Assembly (NCBI GenBank): GCA_022800525.1
Contig: JAAWQM010000004.1
Span: 1-64,000, forward strand
Source of the DNA: Oscillospiraceae bacterium
Lineage (GTDB): Bacteria; Bacillota; Clostridia; Oscillospirales; Oscillospiraceae
Direction of reading: 5' to 3'
DNA: 64,000 nucleotides
Every line of letters starts with the position of its first letter. The stretch's first letter is position 1. Below are positions 50,486-59,441 of this stretch, in pieces. Both the position numbers and the translations under genes were made by a program. The notes beneath the pieces were generated by a model that worked only from the letters and a program-made list of their open reading frames with translations, was not told where the DNA came from and made no database searches.

Positions 50486-50995
50486 TTACAGCTCCAGCTC
50501 ATACTTGTAGTCGATGATCTCCCGGTCCGTGCCCCGCTTTTTCTTCACCAGCGTCTCCACCACCTGGAAGCCGAACTTCCTGGCGATGGCGTTGGAGCCG
50601 GGGTTCTCGCTGAAAATGTAGATGGTCATCTTCTTCGCGCCCCGGCCTTTGGCGTAGTCCATCATCCCGCCCACCATCTCCGTGGCGTAGCCCTGCCGCC
50701 AGAACCTCTTGTGGACGCAGTAGGCGATGTCGTACACGCCCTCTTCCGGGATGAAGCTGCACGTGCCGACACGCTCCCCGGTGGTCTTGTCCTCAGCGAT
50801 GAGGTAGCAGCACGTCTCGTTCTCCCCCAGAGCCTCGATCTCCCGGTGGTACTCCTCGCTGACCGTCTCCATGCACTCGTCCAGGAGGTATTCCCCCATC
50901 TCCGGGTCGTTCCAGATGCTGATGGCAAAATCCGCGTCCTCCGGCGTGAAGCCCCGCAGCCAGAGGCGGGGAGTCTCAATAGGTCCGATCTTCAT
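50486..50995 (-). CDS. GNAT family N-acetyltransferase (RimJ/RimL-like)
   Basis: 169 residues; the start at 50995 follows GCAGGAGAAATTGAA. It lies one base after the stop of the upstream gene. The pattern IETPRLWLRGFTPEDADFAISIWNDPEMGEYL is typical of ribosomal-protein/aminoacyl-type GNATs (Acetyltransf_3). RFWRQGYATEMVGGMMDYA is the acetyl-CoA loop (RxxGYA), and ENPGSNAIARKFGFQ is the late motif. The substrate is unknown. Cotranscribed with the LURP-one gene. Confidence 0.9.
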   Translation of the reverse strand: MKIGPIETPRLWLRGFTPEDADFAISIWNDPEMGEYLLDECMETVSEEYHREIEALGENETCCYLIAEDKTTGERVGTCSFIPEEGVYDIAYCVHKRFWRQGYATEMVGGMMDYAKGRGAKKMTIYIFSENPGSNAIARKFGFQVVETLVKKKRGTDREIIDYKYELEL

Positions 50996-50996
50996 T

Positions 50997-51467
50997 TCAA
51001 TTTCTCCTGCATTTCTCCGCATCGATGGACAGGACCACCATCAGCGCGCACAGGGCGTTGGAGGGGTCCTCCACGTCGATGACGTAGGTATCGGTCCACT
51101 GGAACAGCTCCTTGCCCACCACGGCCACAAGACCCTGGCTGGGGCTGGTGATGGAGTAGTCCCACTCGGTCCAGCTTCCCTCCACCTCCCAGTCGCTGCA
51201 ATCGAACACGAAGCGGGGGGTGAAGAATGTAAATTCCTTTTTCAGACAGCCCAGGTACTCCCCGTAGGCGTACAGCTCGAACTGGGGCAGGAAGGTCAGC
51301 ACCCGCTCCTGGACGGTGCCGATGTGGTTTCCCGCCGCGTCCAGGATGTGGAGGCAGTGGCCCCAGCTGAGCTTGCCCTCCACGGTGAAGAGCGTCGAGC
51401 CTGCCTCGTCGTAGATGTCGTAGCTGTCAAACCAGGAGAACATGCGCTGCTTGAAGAGCATTTTCAT
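50997..51467 (-). CDS. LURP-one-related (LOR) family protein
   Basis: 156 residues from 51467. MKMLFKQRMFSWFDSYDIYDEAGSTLFTVEGKLSWGHCLHILDAAGNHIGTVQERV is the start of the LOR/YxjI beta-barrel fold (tubby-like), with repeated strands continuing to VIDVEDPSNALCALMVVLSIDAEKC. The size is normal. Function is unknown; the tubby-like fold can bind lipids, but that is not shown here. The downstream GNAT overlaps its transcription unit. Confidence 0.85.
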   Translation of the reverse strand: MKMLFKQRMFSWFDSYDIYDEAGSTLFTVEGKLSWGHCLHILDAAGNHIGTVQERVLTFLPQFELYAYGEYLGCLKKEFTFFTPRFVFDCSDWEVEGSWTEWDYSITSPSQGLVAVVGKELFQWTDTYVIDVEDPSNALCALMVVLSIDAEKCRRN

Positions 51468-51892
51468 AGCGGTTTCCTCGTTTCTCCGGCCCCGCCGTGA
51501 TGGATGGCCGGGACCGGTTGGGGTAGGTGTTCAGTGTACCACAATTTTGCGCAGACTGCAATATCTCAATCTGCGGCGCGGCGGAAATCAATTTTGAGAG
51601 GAACGATCTCCCAAACCGCGCCAGACTGTGTAGGGGCGCACATTGTGCGCCCCTGCACGGATTCCGCTGAAAGTTGCACATGTTTCTGCAACCCAAAAAG
51701 CCGCGGCTTTTTCAGAAAGCCGAAAAAGCCAAGACAAAGAATAAGACTAAGACAAAGAAAAAGAATAAGACAAATATCTTTCAGGGAGCGGGGGCCTTCC
51801 GGCCTCCGCTCCCCCGGAGAAAAATCATTGAGACTCCGCTGAAGGCCGCCCCGGAGAAAGTATAAACAAACTGTAAACGCCCGCAAGTTTGG
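51468..51892. other. Noncoding region with repeat, low-complexity tract and hairpins
   Basis: Contains a relative of the MITE-like element (51583-51670), then an AAAAAGCC/GGCTTTTT hairpin (about 51697-51714). After that comes a purine-rich tract of AAGACAAAGAATAAGACT-like units (51730-51776) and a GGGAGCGGGGGCC/GGCCTCCGCTCCC hairpin (51786-51813). Short frames exist on both strands but have no ribosome site. Confidence 0.55.
51583..51670. repeat. Partial copy of the MITE-like element
   Basis: GGAAATCAATTTT (51583-51595) and GTAGGGGCGCACA/TGTGCGCCCCTGC (51630-51656), followed by ACGGATTCCGCT. It has the same order of parts as 16610-16670. Confidence 0.6.
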
Positions 51893-51921
51893 TTGAAAAA
51901 TGGGAAACCCTGGTGTATAAT
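51893..51921 (+). promoter_or_regulatory. Promoter of the murJ polysaccharide operon
   Basis: TTGAAA (51893-51898), 17-bp spacer, TATAAT (51916-51921), about 100 bases before murJ. A TCCCGCCGC/GCGGGACGG hairpin lies in the leader. Confidence 0.75.
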
Positions 51922-52020
51922 ATTACTTCCGAACTTAACTGAAACGTCCGGAAGCGATCGATTCCATATTTTGCGCCGTCCCGCCGCTTCGCGGGACGGC
52001 TTCGGAAAGGAGGCGGGACT

Positions 52021-53571
52021 ATGGAAGAGCGGCGGAACAGCTCCGTCCGCACCATCAGCTTCGTCATGCTGGTCACCCTGCTGGGCAAGGTGATGGGCTT
52101 ATACCGGGACCGGCTCCTGGCCGTCCATTACGGCGTGAGCATGGAGGCCAACGCCTTTTTTACCGCCAGCCGCATCCCCCGGGTATTTTTTGACGCGGTG
52201 TTCGCCTCGGCTATCGCCTCCTGCTTCATCCCGGTGTTCAGCGAACGCCTGGAGAAGCAGGGCAGAGAGGCCGCCCGCCGCTTCGCGAACAGCTTTCTGA
52301 CGGCGGTCACGCTGCTGACGGCAGCCCTCACCGCCCTGGGAATGCTGTTCCCCCAGGCGCTGGTGGCGGTGTTCGCCGACTACAGCGATCCCGCCTTGAA
52401 CAGCCTGGCGGCGTCCCTGACCAGGGTCATGTTCCCCACGGTGGTATTCTCCGGGGTGGCCTTCTCCCTGGTGGGGATCCTCCAGGCCCAGGACCATTTT
52501 ACTGCCCCCGCCCTCATGTCGGCGGCGTCCAATCTGGTCATCATCCTGTATTTTTTCTTTCTGGACAGGTCCCTGGGCATCTACGGACTGGCGGCGGCGT
52601 ATCTGGCGGGCTGGCTGATTCAGGCCCTGCTCCAGGTCCCGCCCCTGGTCCGGCTGGGCTTCCGGTACAAGCCGGGGCTGGAGCTCCGCTCCGAAGGGAT
52701 GAAAAAGGTCCTGGCCCTCATGGGTCCCGTCATGGTATCCACTTGGGTCCAGCCCATCAATCTGGTCATCAACTCCCGCTTCGGCTCCCGGCTCTACGAG
52801 GGGGCAGGGGTGGCGGCGCTGGAATATTCTACCAACCTCTATCTGGTGATCGCCGGGACCTTCGTGCTGTCCATCACCAACGTGATTTTCCCCAAGCTGT
52901 CCCGGCTCACCGCCGGAGGACGCCAGGGGGATTTCCAGGACACCGTCCGGCAGACGCTCCACAGCAGCCTCTTCTTCGTCCTGCCCATGATGGCGGGACT
53001 GATGGCGGTGGCGCGGCCTCTGGTGTCCTTTCTGTACGGCGACGGGGAGTTCGACGCGTTCTCCGTCCGGATTACCTCCACCGCCCTGGTGTGGATCTCC
53101 CTGGGCATGGCGGGCTACGCTGTGCAGAACATCCTCAGCCGGGCCTGTTTCGCCCGCCAGGAGGGGAAAGCGCCCCTCATCGCCGGGGCGGTTTCCATCG
53201 GGGTGAATATCCTGCTGTGCGCCCTGCTGTCGGGGCCGCTGGAGATCACGGGGCTGGCCGCCGCCTCCGCCGTGTCCTCCACGGCGTACGCCCTGCTGCT
53301 GCTGATCCCCATGGCCCGCACGTTCCCCGGGATGCTGGACAGGCGTCTGGGAACCGACGCGATGAAAATGCTGCTGGCTGCGGCGGTCACGGGCCTGTGC
53401 GCCGCGGGACTGGCGGCGGCGCTGCCGGGCATTCTGCCGGGGGGAAAGCCGGGGGAGCTGCTGACGCTGGGGCTGAGCGCCCTGGCGGGTGTGACCGTAT
53501 ATTTTCTCCTGGCCCTGCTGCTGGGGCTGGATGAGGCCCGGATGGTCCTGACCCTGGGCAAGCGAAAGTGA
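52021..53571 (+). CDS. murJ: Lipid II flippase MurJ
   Basis: 516 residues; ATG 52021 follows GGAAAGGAGGCGGGACT. MurJ/MviN moves lipid II across the membrane for peptidoglycan synthesis. About 14 helices. Landmarks: MLVTLLGKVMGLYRDRLLAVHYGVSMEANAFFTASRIP (helix 1 with conserved Arg), ASCFIPVFSE, VVFSGVAFSLVGILQAQDHF, PVMVSTWVQPINLVINSRFGS and LYGDGEFD. First gene of the operon with the O-antigen-ligase-like gene 9 bp downstream, which suggests it may alternatively flip a polysaccharide intermediate. Confidence 0.93.
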   Translation: MEERRNSSVRTISFVMLVTLLGKVMGLYRDRLLAVHYGVSMEANAFFTASRIPRVFFDAVFASAIASCFIPVFSERLEKQGREAARRFANSFLTAVTLLTAALTALGMLFPQALVAVFADYSDPALNSLAASLTRVMFPTVVFSGVAFSLVGILQAQDHFTAPALMSAASNLVIILYFFFLDRSLGIYGLAAAYLAGWLIQALLQVPPLVRLGFRYKPGLELRSEGMKKVLALMGPVMVSTWVQPINLVINSRFGSRLYEGAGVAALEYSTNLYLVIAGTFVLSITNVIFPKLSRLTAGGRQGDFQDTVRQTLHSSLFFVLPMMAGLMAVARPLVSFLYGDGEFDAFSVRITSTALVWISLGMAGYAVQNILSRACFARQEGKAPLIAGAVSIGVNILLCALLSGPLEITGLAAASAVSSTAYALLLLIPMARTFPGMLDRRLGTDAMKMLLAAAVTGLCAAGLAAALPGILPGGKPGELLTLGLSALAGVTVYFLLALLLGLDEARMVLTLGKRK

Positions 53572-53580
53572 GGTTAGATC

Positions 53581-55044
53581 ATGGAACAAGTAAAACGGGT
53601 ATTGGACGGCAGCCTGCTGTGGCGGGCCGCCTGCGCCGTATGCCTCTGGTTCAGCGGACAGTGGAAGCGCAGCCGGGTGATCCAGTGGTTCGTCCACCCC
53701 GGCGTGTGGGACCGCTCCCTCTCTGAGGAGAGCGTCTTTTACCGCCTGTGGTCTTTGATCCGGCGGGGGCTGTGCTGGCTGTATGAAAAGCTGAGGCTGG
53801 AGAAGCTGTTCGGCGGCAGCGTCTTTTTGCAGACCTTCGTCTGGTGCGCCATTCCGGTGGCCGCCGCGCCGGCGCTGCCGGACCGGTTCCACCCCTCGCT
53901 GGTGGTGGCGGGGCTGGCGGCTGTGGGCGCGCTGTCCCTGCTGCTGAGTCTGGTCCGGGATCGGGAGCGGCAGCTGGCATGGTCCCCGGCAAACCGGTAT
54001 ATCATCCTCTACGCCGCCGTCTACATGGCGGGGACCCTGTTCTCCGTCAATCTCAGTGACAGTCTGGAATCCGGCGTACTGTCGGTGGCGTTCATCCTCT
54101 TCTCTGTGGTACTGTGCAACGCCGTCATCAACCGGAAGCAGCTTGACGCCCTCATTGTCCTCATGGTCCTTGCGGGTACGGCGGTGTCCTTCTACGGCAT
54201 CCTGCAATATATCTTCCGCTGGGGCTATCAGTCCGCCGCCTGGGTGGACAGCGACATGTTTTCCTCCATCCAGTTCCGGGTGGCCTCCACCCTTCAGAAC
54301 CCCAACATGCTGGGACAGTACCTCATCCTGCTGATCCCCCTGGGCGGCGCGGAGCTGCTGACCGCCAGGAGCTGGGGCAGGCGCATCTTTTACCTCTGCT
54401 GCTGCGGCGTCATGTGCATGTGTATGCTGCTGACCTTCTCCCGGGGCGCGTGGCTGGGGCTGCTGTTCGCGGGCGCGGTATTTTTTGTGCTGCTGAACCC
54501 CCGGCTGCTCCTGCTGGTTCCCTTTATCCTGGCGGGCATGTACTTCGTCCTTCCGGCGACGGTCATCGAGCGGTTTTCCAGCATCGGCAACCTGACGGAC
54601 GCCTCCACCTCCTACCGGGTGTATATCTGGATGGGTACTCTGTCCATGCTGAAGGACTACTGGCTGTGCGGCATCGGTCCGGGTACGGAGGCGTTCAACC
54701 GGGTCTATCCCGCCTACAGCTACAACAGCATCGTCGCGCCCCACTCCCACAACCTGTTTTTGCAGATTGTGTGCGACGCGGGCATCGCGGCGCTGCTCAT
54801 CTTCATCATTGTACTGTTCGTCTACTTCCGGACCATGTGCGCCGCCCTGAGCCGGGAGAAGCGCTGGACCAGCCGGGTTTTCCAGATTGCCTTTACCTCC
54901 GGCGTGCTGGGCTTCCTGGTTCAGGCCATGACGGACTACTCCTTCTATAACTACCGGGTCATGTTCCTGTTCTGGTCCTATCTGGCCCTGGGCGGGCTGT
55001 GCGCCCGGAGGAACGGACTGCCGGAGGGGAGGCTGCTGGTTTGA
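53581..55044 (+). CDS. O-antigen ligase/polymerase-like membrane protein (Wzy_C)
   Basis: 487 residues, ATG 53581 with GAGGTTAGATC upstream. A cytoplasmic-looking N-terminus of about 80 residues precedes about 11 helices. The Wzy_C signature lies in the middle: TLQNPNMLGQYLILLIPLG, LTFSRGAWLGLLFA, and SYRVYIWMGTLSMLKDYWLCGIGPGTEAFNRVYPAY followed by PHSHNLFLQIVCDAGI (the long periplasmic-type loop). Family members ligate or polymerise lipid-linked glycans. Its stop overlaps the GT4 start (TTGA), so the two are coupled. Confidence 0.88.
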   Translation: MEQVKRVLDGSLLWRAACAVCLWFSGQWKRSRVIQWFVHPGVWDRSLSEESVFYRLWSLIRRGLCWLYEKLRLEKLFGGSVFLQTFVWCAIPVAAAPALPDRFHPSLVVAGLAAVGALSLLLSLVRDRERQLAWSPANRYIILYAAVYMAGTLFSVNLSDSLESGVLSVAFILFSVVLCNAVINRKQLDALIVLMVLAGTAVSFYGILQYIFRWGYQSAAWVDSDMFSSIQFRVASTLQNPNMLGQYLILLIPLGGAELLTARSWGRRIFYLCCCGVMCMCMLLTFSRGAWLGLLFAGAVFFVLLNPRLLLLVPFILAGMYFVLPATVIERFSSIGNLTDASTSYRVYIWMGTLSMLKDYWLCGIGPGTEAFNRVYPAYSYNSIVAPHSHNLFLQIVCDAGIAALLIFIIVLFVYFRTMCAALSREKRWTSRVFQIAFTSGVLGFLVQAMTDYSFYNYRVMFLFWSYLALGGLCARRNGLPEGRLLV

Positions 55045-56162
55045 CGAAAATTCTGAATATCATCAGCGATACCAACATCGGCGGCGCGGGCCGGGTAATC
55101 CTCAACTACCTGCGCTATGCGGACCGCTCCCGGTTCGAAACATGGGCGGCCGTTCCCCGGGGGAGCCTGCTGAAGGCGCCTCTGGAGGAGGCGGGGGCAG
55201 AGGTCCTGGAGGTGGACGGCATCGCGGACCGCTCCTACGCCAGGGAGGATGTGAAGATTTTGCGGGATACCATCCGGCAGGCGGGGCCGGATCTGGTCCA
55301 CACCCACGGCTGCCTCTCCGGGCGCATTGCCGCCAGGCGGCTGCATATCCCCGTGGTCTACAGCCGCCACTCCGCGTTCCCCGTGCCCGCCAGGCTGAAG
55401 TATCCTCCGGGACGGTGGGTGAACAAGCTGGTCAACGAGCGCTACGCCGACCGCATTATCGCCGTCAGCCCCGCCACCCGGGACAACCTGACGGAGGGGG
55501 GCATCTCCCCGAAGAAGATCACCGTGGTGATGAACGGCGTTTCTCCGGTGGAGCCGCTGCCCGAGCAAAAGCGGGAGGCTCTGCGGCGGGAGCTGGAGCT
55601 GCCGCCTGGCGCGACGGCCTTCGGCATCCTGGCCCGGATCGAGGACTACAAGGGCCACCAGTATATCGCCCAGGCCGCGCGGCTGCTGAAGGACCGGGGC
55701 CGGAGGGACTTCCGGGTGCTGGCCGCCGGAACCGGCGGCTATGAGCGGACATTGGCCCGGACGGTGAGGGACCTGGACGTGGAGGACGTGGTGAAGCTGC
55801 TGGGCTTCCGGTCCGATGCGGACAGGCTGCTGAACGCGTTGGACGTGCAGCTCAACGCCTCCTATGGCACCGAGGCCACCAGCATGGCCCTGCTGGAGGG
55901 CATGAGCCTGGGGCTGCCCACCATTGCCAGCGACTACGGCGGGAATCCCTACGTTATCAAGGACGGGGAGACGGGCGTCCTCTTCCCCAGCCGGGACAGC
56001 CGCGCCCTGGCGGAGGCCATGGTCCGCCTGATGGACCATCCGGAACAGCGGGCCGCGATGGGACAGAAGGCCCGCGCGGACTTTGAAAACCGGTTCACCG
56101 GGCAGGTGTTCGCCCGGGAGACGGAAAAAGTATATGACAGCATCCTGAAAGGAGAACGATAG
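55041..56162 (+). CDS. GT4 family glycosyltransferase
   Basis: 373 residues from TTG 55041, which overlaps the previous stop by 4 bases; GGGGAGGCTGCTGGT precedes it. The N-terminal domain begins LNIISDTNIGGAGRVILNYL (GT4 glycine loop). The C-terminal donor-binding domain has GILARIEDYKGHQYIAQAARLL (about 195) and SYGTEATSMALLEGMSLGLPTIASDYGGNPYVI (the EX7E motif, about 275-290). It transfers a sugar from a nucleotide donor in the cytoplasm. Donor and acceptor unknown; operon context points to envelope polysaccharide. Confidence 0.93.
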   Translation: MTKILNIISDTNIGGAGRVILNYLRYADRSRFETWAAVPRGSLLKAPLEEAGAEVLEVDGIADRSYAREDVKILRDTIRQAGPDLVHTHGCLSGRIAARRLHIPVVYSRHSAFPVPARLKYPPGRWVNKLVNERYADRIIAVSPATRDNLTEGGISPKKITVVMNGVSPVEPLPEQKREALRRELELPPGATAFGILARIEDYKGHQYIAQAARLLKDRGRRDFRVLAAGTGGYERTLARTVRDLDVEDVVKLLGFRSDADRLLNALDVQLNASYGTEATSMALLEGMSLGLPTIASDYGGNPYVIKDGETGVLFPSRDSRALAEAMVRLMDHPEQRAAMGQKARADFENRFTGQVFARETEKVYDSILKGER

Positions 56163-56164
56163 AG

Positions 56165-56659
56165 ATGGAACAGAAACCAGAAAAATTCCGCCTTCGGCTG
56201 AACCTGTTTGACAGCATTGTGCTGATTCTGGCGCTGGCGGCGGGGGCCTTCCTGCTGTGGAACGCCCTGAAGCCCGACGCCGCCCCCGAGCAGGCGGAGA
56301 CCGCCACCGTCCGCTATACCGTCTGCCTCCAGCGGTGGGCCGAGGGCGCAAGCGCCGCCGTCAGGGAGGGCGCGCGCCTTACCGACAGCATCCGCAACTA
56401 TGAGATGGGCCGGGTGGTGTCCGTGGAGACCGTCCCCGCCTGGGAGCAGATTGTGGACCATGTGAACAAGGAGTACGTCCGGGCCGAGATTCCCGGCTAC
56501 GAGGACGTGCTCATCACCGTGGAGGCGTCCGGCGTCATCACGGAGGAGGCCGTCACCGTGGGAACCGGCTATGTGGTGCGGGTTGGCGGCAGGGCGTTCG
56601 TCCAGGGGGACGGATTCCTGGGCAGCGGCTATATATACGCAATTGAGCGGGAGGGCTGA
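56165..56659 (+). CDS. DUF4330 membrane-anchored protein (copy 1)
   Basis: 164 residues; AAAGGAGAACGATAGAG precedes the ATG. A short basic N-terminus, one membrane helix (about 16-36, FDSIVLILALAAGAFLLWNAL) and an extracytoplasmic beta-rich domain of about 120 residues. The pattern (RLNLFDSIVLI...VRYTVCLQ...GARLTDSIRNYEMGRVVSVE) matches DUF4330. It is adjacent to a second family member, 3 bp downstream. Role unknown; both sit inside the polysaccharide operon. Confidence 0.75.
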   Translation: MEQKPEKFRLRLNLFDSIVLILALAAGAFLLWNALKPDAAPEQAETATVRYTVCLQRWAEGASAAVREGARLTDSIRNYEMGRVVSVETVPAWEQIVDHVNKEYVRAEIPGYEDVLITVEASGVITEEAVTVGTGYVVRVGGRAFVQGDGFLGSGYIYAIEREG

Positions 56660-56662
56660 TGA

Positions 56663-57157
56663 ATGAAGATCATGGATAAAAACGGACGCCTTTTCGGCAA
56701 AATCAGCATCATTGACGTGGTGGTTATCCTGGTGGTGGTGGTCCTGGCGGCGGCCCTGGGCTTCAAGAACAGCCGGACCCACACCGGCGCGACTACCTCT
56801 AATATTCCCATTACCTACCAGCTTCGCGTCAGCGGCGAGCACGACTATGTCGCCACCGCCGTCCGGGTGGGGGATTACCTCTACGACCAGGAGAACAGCA
56901 GCGGCGGCTCCCTGGGCAAAATCACCAATATCGAGACCCTTCCCGGAACGAAGGTGGCGACCTTTTACGACGGCACCATGGGCGACGCCCCCGTGCAGAA
57001 CGGCGTCACCCTGCTGCTGACGGTGGAGGGCATGGGGATCATCAGCGACAACCGCTATCTCATCAACCGGGTCTACAACCTGGGCGTCAGCACCACCCGC
57101 AACTACTACACCCCCTACGCCCAGTTCACCGGCACTATCACCGCTATTCTGGAGTGA
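56663..57157 (+). CDS. DUF4330 membrane-anchored protein (copy 2)
   Basis: 164 residues. DKNGRLFGKISIIDVVVILVVVVLAAALGF is the canonical DUF4330 start with one membrane helix. The extracytoplasmic part includes YQLRVSGEHDYVATAVRVGDYLYDQ and GKITNIETLPGTKVATFYDG. It is diverged from copy 1 but of identical length, so an old tandem duplication. The next gene starts 4 bp after it, which suggests joint action with the pyruvyl-transferase fusion. Confidence 0.85.
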   Translation: MKIMDKNGRLFGKISIIDVVVILVVVVLAAALGFKNSRTHTGATTSNIPITYQLRVSGEHDYVATAVRVGDYLYDQENSSGGSLGKITNIETLPGTKVATFYDGTMGDAPVQNGVTLLLTVEGMGIISDNRYLINRVYNLGVSTTRNYYTPYAQFTGTITAILE

Positions 57158-57161
57158 CGCC

Positions 57162-59369
57162 ATGAAAATATTGATCGCCACGATGGGGCTGGACATCGGC
57201 GGGGCGGAGACCCATATCGTGGAGCTGGCCAAGGAGCTGAAGCACCAGGGGCACGACATCGCCATCGTGTCCAACGGCGGGGTCTACGTTCCGGAAATCA
57301 CCGCCGCCGGCATCCGGCACTATGACGCGCCCCTGCACCGGCGCAGCCTCCGGGATATGCGCATCGCCCGGGCAATTCTGGCCCAGATCATCCGGCAGGA
57401 GGCCCCGGACGTGGTCCACGCCCACGCCCGCATCCCCGCCTTTCTCTGCGGCACGCTGAAGCGGAGGCTGAAATTCCCCTTCGTCACCACCGCCCACTGG
57501 GTCTTCAATACAAAGGGAATTCTGCGCTATCTGACCAACTGGGGCGAGCGGACGGTGGCGGTGTCCGAGGATATCCGGGAGTATCTGATCCGGGAGTACA
57601 AGCTGCCGCCGGAGCATATCTCCGTGACCATCAACGGCATCGACACGGAGAAGTTCTCCCCCCAGGTCTCAGGCGCGGAGGTCATCGCCGAGTTCGGCCT
57701 GGACCCGGACAAGCCCATCGTCTCCTACGTCAGCCGCATGGATGAGGACCGGGCGCTGGTGGCGCGGCAGCTCATTGAGATCGCCCCCCGGCTGGACGAG
57801 GCCGCGCCGGGCGTCCAGCTCCTGATCGCCGGAGGCGGCAATGTCTTTGACGAGCTGAACGCAAAGGCGGAGGCGGCGAATGCCGCCCTGGGCCGCCGCT
57901 GCGTCGTCATGACCGGGGCCCGCACGGACATCAACCGCATCGCGGCTGCGGGACAGATCTTCGTAGGCGTGTCCCGGTCCGCCCTGGAGGCCATGTCGGC
58001 GGGGAAGCCGGTGATCGTGGCCGGGAACGAGGGCTATCACGGCCTCTTCGGGCCGGACAAGCTGGCGGAGGCCCAGGCGGGCAACTTCTGCTGCCGGGGC
58101 CTGCCCCTCTCCCAGCCGGAGCGCCTGCTGGCGGACGTGTCCGCCGCGCTGGCCATGTCCGCCGCGGAGCGGGAGGAGCTGGGCCGCTATGGACGTCAGG
58201 TCATCTTCGACCACTACTCCGTCAACCGCATGGCGCGGGACTGCCTCGCCATGTATGACCAGGTGCGCAGGCGGAAGCACCGGGTGCTGGTCAGCGGCTA
58301 CTACGGCTTCTCCAACGCCGGGGACGACGCCATCCTGGAAGCCATCCGGCAGTCCGTCCAGGGGGAGGATATCGGCGTGACCGTGCTGTCCAACGCCCCG
58401 GCCCTGACCTGGAAGCAGTACGGCATGGACGCCGTACCCCGGTTCCGCATGGGGCGGGTGTTCGCCGCGCTGCGGCGGTGCGACGCACTGCTCTCCGGGG
58501 GCGGAAGCCTTTTGCAGGACACCACCTCCACCCGGTCCCTGGTCTACTATCTGTCCGTCATCCGCTGCGCCCAGTGGCTGGGCAAGCCGGTGATGCTCTA
58601 CGCCAACGGCATCGGCCCGGTCCGCCGCCCCGCCAACCGCCGGCGGGTGCGCAAGGCGGTGGAGCGCGCCGCCCTGGTCACCCTCCGGGATCACAGCTCC
58701 GCCCGGGAGCTGGCCGCCATGGGGGTGAAGCGGCAGGACCTCCACGTTACGGCGGACCCGGTGTTCCACCTCTCCCCCGCCGCCCCGGAACGGGGCCGGG
58801 AGCTGGCCGCCCAGGCGGGCCTGCCGGATGGGAAGCCCTTTGCCGTGGTATCGGTGCGGGAGTGGCCCAATACGGGGGCGTTCAGCCGGGAACTGGCCCG
58901 GCTGTGCGACCATCTGAGGCGGACGTATGGCCTGGAAATTTTGTTTTTATTGATGCAGCCCGCTGTGGACCGCGAGGCCGCAGAGCAGGTGCGTTGCCTG
59001 ATGACGGAGCCCTCCCGCCTGCTGGACGCGTCCTGCTCACCCAGGGAACTGATGGCGGTGCTGGGGCAGGCGAGGCTGTGCCTTGCCATGCGGCTGCACA
59101 CGCTGATCTTTGCCGCCCGCATGGCGGTGCCCACCATGGGGCTGGTATACGACCCCAAGGTGGCCAGCTACCTCCAGGAGCTGGAGCTGCCCTCCGCCGG
59201 GGAGGTGGAGCGGTTCGACGGCGATGAGGCCATCCGCCGGACGGACCGGCTGATGGCGGACTATGACAGCGTGCTGGCGGGCCTTCGGCGGAAGTCCGAT
59301 GCCCTCACCAGAGCGGCGGGGGACAATGAAAAGCTGCTGCTGGAGCTGCTGAACCGCGGCGCGCGGTGA
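57162..59369 (+). CDS. csaB: GT4 glycosyltransferase-CsaB polysaccharide pyruvyl transferase fusion
   Basis: 735 residues in one frame. Residues 1-365 are a GT4 glycosyltransferase (MGLDIGGAETHIVELAKEL at the N-terminus, YVSRMDEDRALVARQLIEIAP near 192, GVSRSALEAMSAGKPVIVAGNEGYHGLF). Residues 370-735 match CsaB, starting VLVSGYYGFSNAGDDAILEAI and including LLSGGGSLLQDTTSTRSLVYYL, LMQPAVDREAAEQV and CLAMRLHTLIFAARMAVPTMGLVYDPKV. CsaB adds pyruvate ketals to secondary cell-wall polysaccharide, the anchor for SLH-domain proteins. Standalone CsaB is about 360 residues, so this is a full fusion. Last gene of the operon. Confidence 0.92.
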   Translation: MKILIATMGLDIGGAETHIVELAKELKHQGHDIAIVSNGGVYVPEITAAGIRHYDAPLHRRSLRDMRIARAILAQIIRQEAPDVVHAHARIPAFLCGTLKRRLKFPFVTTAHWVFNTKGILRYLTNWGERTVAVSEDIREYLIREYKLPPEHISVTINGIDTEKFSPQVSGAEVIAEFGLDPDKPIVSYVSRMDEDRALVARQLIEIAPRLDEAAPGVQLLIAGGGNVFDELNAKAEAANAALGRRCVVMTGARTDINRIAAAGQIFVGVSRSALEAMSAGKPVIVAGNEGYHGLFGPDKLAEAQAGNFCCRGLPLSQPERLLADVSAALAMSAAEREELGRYGRQVIFDHYSVNRMARDCLAMYDQVRRRKHRVLVSGYYGFSNAGDDAILEAIRQSVQGEDIGVTVLSNAPALTWKQYGMDAVPRFRMGRVFAALRRCDALLSGGGSLLQDTTSTRSLVYYLSVIRCAQWLGKPVMLYANGIGPVRRPANRRRVRKAVERAALVTLRDHSSARELAAMGVKRQDLHVTADPVFHLSPAAPERGRELAAQAGLPDGKPFAVVSVREWPNTGAFSRELARLCDHLRRTYGLEILFLLMQPAVDREAAEQVRCLMTEPSRLLDASCSPRELMAVLGQARLCLAMRLHTLIFAARMAVPTMGLVYDPKVASYLQELELPSAGEVERFDGDEAIRRTDRLMADYDSVLAGLRRKSDALTRAAGDNEKLLLELLNRGAR

Positions 59370-59441
59370 CCGTCCCAGGCGGCAGCGAGGGTCCGGGCTG
59401 TCAGACAGAAAACATTCCTTCGCCCCGGCAGGGGCAAAGCA

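Noticed and set aside
51566..51886. Minus-strand 106-residue frame with a hydrophobic stretch
   Set aside because: The hydrophobic run is the complement of the purine-rich tract, and the end lies in a repeat element; no ribosome site.
52099..54750. An 883-residue minus-strand frame rich in Gln/His/Arg/Pro
   Set aside because: Composition typical of an antisense shadow; it covers murJ and the Wzy_C gene, which have clear family motifs.
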